A DNA stretch of 12,137 nucleotides. It comes from an uncultured Treponema sp. GTDB taxonomy: Bacteria > Spirochaetota > Spirochaetia > Treponematales > Treponemataceae. The notes under the pieces were generated by a model, which had not been told where the DNA came from, made no database searches, and saw only the letters and a program-made list of their open reading frames with translations. The number at the start of each line of letters is the position of its first letter. Positions within the stretch are counted from its first letter, which is position 1. Made by a program: the position numbers and the translations under genes. The stretch spans positions 1-12,137 of the forward strand of contig CALGGS010000203.1 in the NCBI GenBank assembly GCA_937915735.1, written 5' to 3'. Positions 7,173 through 12,137 of the stretch are shown here, piece after piece.

Positions 7173-7721
7173 TTAGTCTTCTACAGCTACGCCCAAGTGC
7201 TTTTTTTGGAATTTTTTGAGCATTGCGACTCCGTTGCGCTTTCCGTTGTAGACATAGCCGCCGTCCCAATATTCGAGGGCAGCGAAGAGGGCGTTACCAC
7301 CATCCTGATCGTCTGATTTTTTCGTACGGAATGAAACATAGTTTGCAAGCTGCTCAAAGTCAGAGTTGTGAAGGGCTTCGAGACGCTTTCTGTTGAATTC
7401 ATTCCATTTTTCGAGGTCTTTAAAGCCTTCGCCTTCGTCCTGAACGATGATGTGTGCGTGGCTTGGGCTGAATGAGTACCAGACCTTAACCTTTTTGTTT
7501 ATGTCGCAGTTATTACCATGCTTAACTGCGTTTTTGATAACTTCTGAAATCTGCTGCTCAAGAAGGTTGATTTCTTTGATTTCGAGAGGAGCTGACTGCA
7601 CGATAAGAAGAGTGAAGTAGCGAATCTGTCGGAAATCTGAAGGAAATTCCTTATAGAGCATGTTCGTTGTATCGAACAACGGATCGTTATCGTCTGATCG
7701 AAGTTCTTTAATCTGTTCCAT
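7173..7721 (-). CDS. RsbW/SpoIIAB-like GHKL ATPase (anti-sigma or switch kinase)
   Basis: The 182-residue soluble protein has a GHKL ATP-binding fold like the anti-sigma kinases SpoIIAB and RsbW. The N box is EQQISEVIKNAVKHGN (55-70, with E60, N64 and H68), and the G1 box is DEGEGF (95-100). Where SpoIIAB has the GRGL G2 box, this protein has DGGNALFAALEYWDGG (140-155). A charged insertion of about 35 residues (101-136) enlarges the ATP lid. By family it would bind and phosphorylate the STAS protein encoded 38 bases upstream and hold a further partner, but no sigma factor is adjacent. The ribosome site AAGGAGA lies ten bases before the ATG; the nearer ATG is followed at once by a stop. It is the last gene of a three-gene unit ending at the terminator. 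Kinase activity is uncertain because of the altered G2 box. Confidence 0.83.
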   Translation of the reverse strand: MEQIKELRSDDNDPLFDTTNMLYKEFPSDFRQIRYFTLLIVQSAPLEIKEINLLEQQISEVIKNAVKHGNNCDINKKVKVWYSFSPSHAHIIVQDEGEGFKDLEKWNEFNRKRLEALHNSDFEQLANYVSFRTKKSDDQDGGNALFAALEYWDGGYVYNGKRNGVAMLKKFQKKHLGVAVED

Positions 7722-7759
7722 TTAGTTTACATCTCCTTTTATATTTTTTTGCAGCCAAA

Positions 7760-8098
7760 TTACTCGTTGACCATAAGAAGAGCTTCTTCTACGCTGTTTG
7801 CGATAGGGAAGTAGCCCATAAGCTTAGTAAGCTCGATAACCTTCTTTACAGAGCCATGAATGTTTGAGATAGCGAGCTTTAAGTTCATCTTTTTGATGGT
7901 TGAGCAGATGTAGATAAGTGCACCGATTCCAGACGAGTCGATGTAGTCTACTTGCTCAAGGTTGATGATAAAACTCTTTACATTTTTCTCAAGCATTTTC
8001 ATGACGAGTTCCTTTAATTTATAGGAGTTGTAAAGATCCATTTCGCCGTTTACATCTATGATATAAACTTCGCCATTTTTTCTAATTTTCAGTTCCAT
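7760..8098 (-). CDS. STAS-domain anti-sigma factor antagonist (RsbV/SpoIIAA-like)
   Basis: The 112-residue protein is a single STAS domain, the phosphorylatable switch of partner-switching systems. The conserved loop reads VDYIDSSGIGALI (50-62). By alignment with SpoIIAA and RsbV the phosphorylated serine should be S55, directly after D54. The beta-strand openings LKIRKNGEVYIIDVNGEMD (3-21) and the ending FPIANSVEEALLMV match family members of similar length. In the family, the dephosphorylated form captures the kinase/anti-sigma protein and the phosphorylated form releases it. The phosphatase gene lies 16 bases upstream and the GHKL ATPase gene 38 bases downstream, so all three parts of the loop are in one unit. 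AAGGAG sits seven bases before the ATG. Membership of the family is clear; the pathway output is not. Confidence 0.93.
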   Translation of the reverse strand: MELKIRKNGEVYIIDVNGEMDLYNSYKLKELVMKMLEKNVKSFIINLEQVDYIDSSGIGALIYICSTIKKMNLKLAISNIHGSVKKVIELTKLMGYFPIANSVEEALLMVNE

Positions 8099-8114
8099 AA
8101 ATTAACTCCTTTAG

Positions 8115-9776
8115 TTACTGAATCTTAATTACAAGAAGTGTCTGGTCATCGCGCAGCTTTTCATTACCGATGAACTTCTTGACATCTGCTTTGACAAGGT
8201 TTGCAATGTCCTTGCCTGCAAGTTTTGCATTCGCTTTGATGATAGCAGAGAGACTGGCGAGTGAATACTGCTGTCCCTGTGCGTTGAGAGCTTCAACCAA
8301 ACCATCAGTATAACATATTATAATGTCTCCTGACGAAGCTGTAAACTCTATATCTTTATAACTTGTCGTTTTTTCGATACCGATTGGCTCACAAGTTACT
8401 GATACCTTTTCTATTGCGCCCTTCGCTGCGTTAAAACGCAGTACCGGAACGCTGCCGCCTGTAGAAAGCTGGACTTTTTTGTTTGTCGGATTGTAGTTGA
8501 TAAGTGCGACCGATGCAAAGTGGTCTGCGTTTGGCTCCGAACAAATGCCTCTGTTTGCCCAGCTTAAGATTGTTCCCGCACTCTGCGTTGTGTTTACGAT
8601 AAGACGGAACATTGAGCGAATCATTGTCATTACGAGGAGGGAATTCATTCCTTTTCCTGCAACATCCATCATTACGAAGGCGATTCTGTCCTGACGGGCC
8701 GGAATTACATCGTAAATGTCCGCGCAGACACCAGATGTGTGCTCGGCGTAAGTTCCGACATTTAAGCCTGCAAGCGGAGGAAGCTTTTTTGGCAAGAAAG
8801 AAAGCTGGATGTTTGAGGCAATGTCAGCTTCCTTTGTAAGCTCCTGCTTTTCGTTGTATTGCTTAAAGTTAAGTACTGTTTTGAGTGCTGATTCCGCAAA
8901 ACCTGACAAGGTTTGAGCCCAGTCGAATTCCTTTTCGCCAAATGGCTCGACTCCTGGATTCCTGGAAAGGGCAAGGACTCCGACAACAACATCACGGCCA
9001 GGCATACGAAGCGGAAGGAAAATGTAGCTTCCGAGCTTTAAGAAATCCTCCGGCTCGTTTTCGAAAATCCTGTCGTCAAGCTTTGGAACGGGGATAAGCT
9101 CTGCTTTTCCTGCCGTCGCAACTTCACCGAAGATATTGTCACGGAGCGGGAATTGTGCATATTTAAAACTTGTTGATACGCGGAGCGGCTTATGCGGTAA
9201 GTCTTCCGGCAGCTTGTATGGAGGCGGAAAGTCTCCGTTGAAGGATTTTACGGTGATGAGGTCTTCAAATTCGTCGACCATAAGAATTGCGCCACCGTTA
9301 GCCTTTGTGACTTCAACACATGTCGCATTGATCGCGTCAAGCAGCGTTTGCATGCCTTCGTCCTTGTCGCCCTTCATTGTGAATGTGTCCGAAGCGAGAG
9401 ATACGAAAGCCTTTCCTTTTTGGATTAAGTCAAGTTTTTCGGCTTGAATTTCTTCGACAACGACTTCTGGCTTTGCTTCTTCTGGGATTTCTTCGACTTC
9501 TTCTGCAGTGATGTATTCCTGTGGCTTTGCAAAAACCAAAAGGATGCAGTATGGAATGAACAGTAATGAAGTAAGAAACATGAGAAGAGCAAAAAGAATC
9601 ATGCTTGGATGAGTTGCAGTGTAAACGCAGGCAAAAATTACGACAGCAAGAGCAAAATAAGCAATGAAACTTACCTTTGCAGTTTTTCGGATTTTAATGA
9701 TTGTAAGAAGAACTCCGATTGCTACCGCTACGAATGCTGTGGCGAACAATGGAACGAATGAAATTGCGTCTGACAT
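8115..9776 (-). CDS. Membrane-anchored GAF-like + PP2C (SpoIIE/RsbU-type) serine phosphatase
   Basis: The 553-residue protein has three hydrophobic helices (about 5-27, 36-54 and 58-82), an acidic linker rich in glutamate and valine (89-113), a GAF-like sensory domain (about 140-300), a short coiled linker and a C-terminal PP2C/SpoIIE phosphatase domain (about 315-553). Metal-binding acidic residues are in place: D353 and D356 (CADIYDV), D371 (MMDVAGKG), D491 (CYTDGLVEA) and D543/D544 (RDDQT). It likely dephosphorylates the STAS protein encoded 16 bases downstream when the membrane or GAF region receives a signal. Two family motifs differ: the usual GGD is CAD, and the usual NAGH is STGGS (438-442). 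A GGGAG ribosome site is four bases before the ATG, and a strong promoter drives the unit. The signal is unknown, and no known ligand-binding signature is visible. Confidence 0.9.
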   Translation of the reverse strand: MSDAISFVPLFATAFVAVAIGVLLTIIKIRKTAKVSFIAYFALAVVIFACVYTATHPSMILFALLMFLTSLLFIPYCILLVFAKPQEYITAEEVEEIPEEAKPEVVVEEIQAEKLDLIQKGKAFVSLASDTFTMKGDKDEGMQTLLDAINATCVEVTKANGGAILMVDEFEDLITVKSFNGDFPPPYKLPEDLPHKPLRVSTSFKYAQFPLRDNIFGEVATAGKAELIPVPKLDDRIFENEPEDFLKLGSYIFLPLRMPGRDVVVGVLALSRNPGVEPFGEKEFDWAQTLSGFAESALKTVLNFKQYNEKQELTKEADIASNIQLSFLPKKLPPLAGLNVGTYAEHTSGVCADIYDVIPARQDRIAFVMMDVAGKGMNSLLVMTMIRSMFRLIVNTTQSAGTILSWANRGICSEPNADHFASVALINYNPTNKKVQLSTGGSVPVLRFNAAKGAIEKVSVTCEPIGIEKTTSYKDIEFTASSGDIIICYTDGLVEALNAQGQQYSLASLSAIIKANAKLAGKDIANLVKADVKKFIGNEKLRDDQTLLVIKIQ

Positions 9777-9803
9777 TTGACTCCCTTTTTTTCAGATTTT
9801 ATA

Positions 9804-9832
9804 ATTTTAGCATTGAAAAATGTTACCGTCAA
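9804..9832 (-). promoter_or_regulatory. Strong sigma-70-type promoter of the Rsb-like operon
   Basis: On the minus strand TTGACG (9832-9827, five of six) and TAAAAT (9809-9804, five of six) are separated by exactly 17 bases. Transcription would start near 9797, about 20 bases before the phosphatase ATG. There is no obvious terminator between the cysteine desulfurase stop (9859) and this promoter, so some readthrough from that gene is possible. Confidence 0.75.
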
Positions 9833-9858
9833 GTTTTTTTTGGAATTCTTGGGCTATT

Positions 9859-11025
9859 TTAAAACTCACTGACTGTTTCTTTTATTGCCTCGAAAAGCTC
9901 GTCCATTGCCTTTTTCGTTGTGGAGTGTCCGAAACTGAAACGGACGGCGCTGTCTTGAATCTCTCGGCTCACATTCATTGCCTCAAGAATAGGGCGGGAC
10001 TGCTTTTTTGCCGAGCATGCGCTTCCTGTCGAAATGCAGAAGCCCTTTGCGTCGAGGGCGCGAAGCAAAACATTTCCTGGAATTCCTGCGAATGCGGCCT
10101 GAACTACCCAAGGGCTGAAATTCAGTTGGGCTGAGTCAGAAAAATCCTCGCGGAGTGAAGGAACGAGACTGCATTTTTCCAGAGTCTTGAGTTTCTTAAG
10201 GAAATCGACAGTCCATTCTTTTTGGGTGACAAGCCTTTTTTCAGTGCTGGAGCTGAAATAATACTTTTCAAGACATTTTGCGAACGCGACGGCTCCGAAG
10301 AGATTTTCAGTTCCGCTCCTGATATTCTGCTCCTGTCCGCCGCCTGCTAAAAATGGATTTATTGGCTTTGAAAGATATAGAATTCCGATTCCTCGCGGAC
10401 CTCCGATTTTATGCGCGCTTAGGGCCGCACTGTCTATTCCCTTGTGAGAGAGGTTTAGCGGAATCTTTCCCGCCGCTTGAACGCAGTCGATGTGAAAATG
10501 AGGCTTTTTTTTGTTTCCCGCCCATTTTGAAAGGCTGTCGGCTATTTCATAAATCGGCTGGATGCAGCCAGTTTCGTTGTTTACCGCCATGACTGTAACG
10601 AAAAGTGTGTCAGGAGTGAGACTTTCGGCTATGGCTTTTGCTGATATAAATCCGTTTTTGTCCGGGGCTATGCTCACTACATCGAAGCCCTGCTTTTTTA
10701 GCATGGCACATTCTTCCCTCAATGCGGGGTGCTCAATGGCAGACAGGATAATCCTGCCCTTTTTAGGCGAATTTAAAACAGAAAGCAGGGGAATATGGTC
10801 GCTTTCGGTTCCTCCTGAGGTGAAAAAAACTTGATTTGCCTTTACGCCCAGCGTTTTTGCGCATGATTCCCGCGCGTCCTCAAAAATCTTTCGTGCGTCC
10901 TTGCCTATTTTGTGGGTTGAAGAAGGGTTTCCGTCGTATTTGATGGCTGTTTCAAGGGATTGGCGAAGGATGTCTTCGTCACAAGGGGCTGTCGCTGCCC
11001 AGTCAAAGTAATGCTCGCTGTTCAT
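9859..11025 (-). CDS. Class V cysteine desulfurase (NifS/IscS family)
   Basis: This 388-residue PLP enzyme takes sulfur from cysteine for Fe-S clusters or thio-modified RNA. Visible landmarks are the start YFDWAATAPC, GNPSSTHKIG (32-41), FFTSGGTESDH (67-77), H99 in IEHPALR that stacks on PLP, D180 in HIDCVQAAGKIP, the PLP lysine K206 in SAHKIGGPRGIG, and catalytic C337 in STGSACSAKK, the group I loop. Length is normal for the family. No iscU, iscA, mnmA or thiI gene is nearby, so its acceptor is unknown and I give no symbol. The frame is open for 34 codons upstream, but they translate low-complexity repeat DNA; M at 11025 gives the family start. That ATG has no Shine-Dalgarno sequence, and TATACT ends six bases before it, so a leaderless mRNA is likely. 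Confidence 0.93.
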   Translation of the reverse strand: MNSEHYFDWAATAPCDEDILRQSLETAIKYDGNPSSTHKIGKDARKIFEDARESCAKTLGVKANQVFFTSGGTESDHIPLLSVLNSPKKGRIILSAIEHPALREECAMLKKQGFDVVSIAPDKNGFISAKAIAESLTPDTLFVTVMAVNNETGCIQPIYEIADSLSKWAGNKKKPHFHIDCVQAAGKIPLNLSHKGIDSAALSAHKIGGPRGIGILYLSKPINPFLAGGGQEQNIRSGTENLFGAVAFAKCLEKYYFSSSTEKRLVTQKEWTVDFLKKLKTLEKCSLVPSLREDFSDSAQLNFSPWVVQAAFAGIPGNVLLRALDAKGFCISTGSACSAKKQSRPILEAMNVSREIQDSAVRFSFGHSTTKKAMDELFEAIKETVSEF

Positions 11026-11031
11026 AGTAAA

Positions 11032-11060
11032 AGTATAAAGTGAAAAATGAAAAGTGAAAA
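11032..11060 (-). promoter_or_regulatory. Candidate promoter of the cysteine desulfurase gene, placed for leaderless start
   Basis: On the minus strand TTTTCA (11060-11055, four of six) and TATACT (11037-11032, five of six) are 17 bases apart. Six bases, TTTACT, separate the -10 box from the ATG at 11025. The expected transcription start is therefore the A of the start codon or a base next to it. The -35 lies within the tGAAAA low-complexity run. Confidence 0.5.
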
Positions 11061-11072
11061 GGGAGGAAAGAA

Positions 11073-11129
11073 ATGTACGGTTATGAAGGGTGCGTGCCGT
11101 GTCAGCCGTGGAAGCCCGTAGTTGCATAG
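11073..11129 (+). CDS. Possible 18-residue ORF with a good ribosome site
   Basis: The plus strand reads MYGYEGCVPCQPWKPVVA and then TAG. GGGAGG stands seven bases before the ATG, a near-ideal ribosome site and better than that of either neighbouring gene. The peptide has a CVPC pair and no membrane segment. No promoter is evident in the bases just before it, and it overlaps repeat-like DNA, so the ribosome site could be chance within a repeat. It ends 116 bases before uvrA. If real it might be a short leader peptide or small protein. I do not recognise it and rate it as doubtful. Confidence 0.2.
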   Translation: MYGYEGCVPCQPWKPVVA

Positions 11130-11210
11130 CGACTGAAAGGAGCGTAGCAATGAGCGTTAGCGAAGGCTGGAAGGGCTGTTGGCAGAAAAAGTTCCGCCAA
11201 AATCCTTGAC

Positions 11211-11239
11211 TTTAATTTTTCTGCTCGTTTCGCTATAAT
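11211..11239 (+). promoter_or_regulatory. uvrA: Candidate uvrA promoter, placed for leaderless start
   Basis: A perfect TATAAT (11234-11239) is followed by the six bases GTTCCC and then the GTG start codon, so transcription should begin at or beside the first base of uvrA. The -35 is poor: TTTAAT at 11211-11216 with 17 bases of spacing. A better TTGACT at 11206-11211 is 22 bases away, too far for a standard promoter. I see no LexA-type operator. Confidence 0.5.
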
Positions 11240-11245
11240 GTTCCC

Positions 11246-12137
11246 GTGAGTAATACAATCAATAATAAGAACATACATCGTGTTGATGGTGAAAAAATCG
11301 TCATTCAGGGGGCGCGGGAGCACAATCTCAAAAATATCTCCGTGGAGATTCCCCGCAACAAGCTGGTCGTTATTTCAGGTCTTTCAGGAAGCGGTAAGTC
11401 TTCCCTGGCCTTTGACACCCTTTTTGCAGAGGGGCAGCGCCGTTATATGGAAAGCCTTTCCAGCTATGCCCGGCAGTTTTTGGGCAGCATGGATAAGCCT
11501 GATGTGGATTTAATCGAGGGGCTTTCCCCTGCAATTTCCATCGAGCAGAAAACCACTCACAATAATCCCCGGTCAACCGTGGGCACGGTCACGGAAATTT
11601 ACGATTATTACCGTCTTCTTTTTGCCAGAATCGGTCACGCCCACTGTCCTAACTGCGGCAGGGAGATTAAAGAACAGAGCGAAGACCAGATTATCGACAC
11701 CATTATGTCTTGGGGCGAGGGAAGTCGCATAAGCCTTTTGGCTCCTGTCATCCGTGGGAAAAAGGGCGAGCATCAGAAAATCATCGAAGATGCCCAGAAG
11801 TCGGGTTTTGTCCGTGCCAGAATCGACGGCCTTATGGTGGAGCTGGACGATTCAATCAAACTTGACAAGCAGAAAAAGCACACAATCGAAATCGTAGTCG
11901 ACCGAATTGCTATAAAAGATGATTCCCGAAAACGACTTGCAGAAAGCGTTGAGGCTGCTTTGCAGGCTGCGAACGGGGTTGTGATTGTTCTTCGGCGTGT
12001 GAATGACGACAGCGAGAAGGGCTGGCACGAAGAAGAAGTCTTTTTCAGCCAGAAAAATGCCTGCCCTGACTGCGGAATCTCCATCCCTGAATTGCAGCCC
12101 CGGCTTTTCTCATTCAACAATCCTTTCGGAGCCTGCC
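11246..12137 (+). CDS. uvrA: Excinuclease ABC subunit A (UvrA), N-terminal part
   Basis: The frame is open from a GTG at 11246 to the right edge, giving 297 residues of a protein normally about 940 long. UvrA is the dimeric ABC-type ATPase that finds bulky DNA damage and loads UvrB. Seen here are IVIQGAREHNLKNI (18-31), Walker A GLSGSGKSS (45-53), the RRYMESLSSYARQFLG block (65-80), the Q-loop region SPAISIEQKTTHNNPRSTVG (94-113) and zinc-binding CPNC (134-137) and CPDC (273-276). It also has the start of the conserved FNNPFGAC segment. The GTG is the only start that fits: the frame has no ATG, GTG or TTG between the upstream stop at 11213 and it, and the next start lies inside the conserved domain. 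There is no Shine-Dalgarno sequence, and a TATAAT ends six bases before the GTG. Confidence 0.96.
   Translation, partial: MSNTINNKNIHRVDGEKIVIQGAREHNLKNISVEIPRNKLVVISGLSGSGKSSLAFDTLFAEGQRRYMESLSSYARQFLGSMDKPDVDLIEGLSPAISIEQKTTHNNPRSTVGTVTEIYDYYRLLFARIGHAHCPNCGREIKEQSEDQIIDTIMSWGEGSRISLLAPVIRGKKGEHQKIIEDAQKSGFVRARIDGLMVELDDSIKLDKQKKHTIEIVVDRIAIKDDSRKRLAESVEAALQAANGVVIVLRRVNDDSEKGWHEEEVFFSQKNACPDCGISIPELQPRLFSFNNPFGAC

Larger units (their letters stand above)
11026..11210. repeat. Repeat-like intergenic DNA between the cysteine desulfurase gene and uvrA
   Basis: Two parts can be seen. At 11036-11060 a low-complexity run of tGAAAA units (TGAAAAATGAAAAGTGAAAA at 11041-11060) separates the cysteine desulfurase start from the rest. 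From 11090 to 11195 the DNA is much richer in G+C than the other intergenic regions and contains imperfect AGCG/TAGC reiterations (TAGCGA 11127-11132, AGCGTAGCAA, AGCGTTAGCGA). Both parts resemble dispersed intergenic repeats of treponemal genomes as I remember them, but one window cannot show copy number. No convincing hairpin forms in the G+C-rich part. It holds no long gene, only the 18-codon ORF listed separately. Confidence 0.4.

Noticed and set aside
8497..9447. Plus-strand open frames opposite the phosphatase gene
   Set aside because: They are shadows of a gene with clear domain structure, and I saw no promoter or ribosome site for them.
11026..11127. 34-codon extension of the cysteine desulfurase frame up to 11127
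   Set aside because: It is low-complexity repeat DNA with no ribosome site, and class V desulfurases start close to the YFDWAATAP segment.
11090..11195. Structured RNA or riboswitch in the G+C-rich spacer before uvrA
   Set aside because: Only four- to five-base complementary segments (such as CAGCC/GGCTG and AGCCC/GGGCT) are seen, and they cross rather than nest. No known riboswitch core is visible.
11206..11239. TTGACT plus TATAAT as a standard uvrA promoter
   Set aside because: The spacing is 22 bases, outside the usual 16-18. Only the -10 box is convincing.
11370..12120. Minus-strand open frames opposite uvrA
   Set aside because: The plus-strand UvrA frame is continuous and matches Walker A and both CXXC motifs; the opposite frames have no recognisable domain.

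Overview
The window most resembles the chromosome of a Treponema-like spirochaete. The case rests on gene content: an archaeal/V-type ATPase operon that starts E - DUF2764 - A, an Rsb/SpoII-type partner-switch trio with a membrane-anchored phosphatase, and a stand-alone capsule-export-like gene pair. No 16S rRNA or other decisive phylogenetic marker is present, so the genus is inference. The region is compact, ordinary-looking housekeeping and envelope DNA. I see no phage genes, transposases, CRISPR arrays, tRNAs or rRNAs, and no intergenic gap longer than about 220 bases.

Layout. At the left edge the minus strand carries the first genes of a V-type ATPase operon: atpE (614-1231), a DUF2764 gene (54-593) and the first 14 codons of atpA (1-42), which runs off the window. 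Back to back with atpE is a plus-strand 56-codon gene (1399-1569) for a CXC...CXXC zinc-ribbon-like protein, with a near-consensus promoter and its own terminator. Next, on the minus strand, come wzz-like (3230-4282) and wza-like (1668-3233) genes for polysaccharide export, overlapping by ATGA. Divergent from them is clpB (4477-7086, plus), closed by a bidirectional hairpin shared with the next block. That block (9776 down to 7173, minus) is a three-gene signalling unit: an RsbU-like PP2C phosphatase with three membrane helices and a GAF-like domain, an RsbV/SpoIIAA-like STAS protein and an RsbW/SpoIIAB-like GHKL ATPase. Upstream of it lies a class V cysteine desulfurase (9859-11025, minus). 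Divergent from that is uvrA (from 11246, plus), cut by the right edge after 297 codons.

How it fits together. The Rsb-like trio forms a plausible complete loop of signal-sensing phosphatase, phospho-switch protein and kinase/anti-regulator, but no sigma factor is next to it, so the output is unknown. ClpB and UvrA are stress-response housekeeping genes. The Wzz/Wza-like pair would span the inner membrane, periplasm and outer membrane, but no glycosyltransferase is nearby.

Most worth a second look: (i) uvrA and the divergent cysteine desulfurase both lack a Shine-Dalgarno sequence and have a -10 box ending exactly six bases before the start codon, which predicts leaderless mRNAs; (ii) the intergenic segment between them holds an 18-codon ORF with a good ribosome site inside what looks like repeat DNA; (iii) a short hairpin repeat lies upstream of clpB; (iv) the Rsb-like proteins have altered motifs. 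I found no clearly new multi-gene system.
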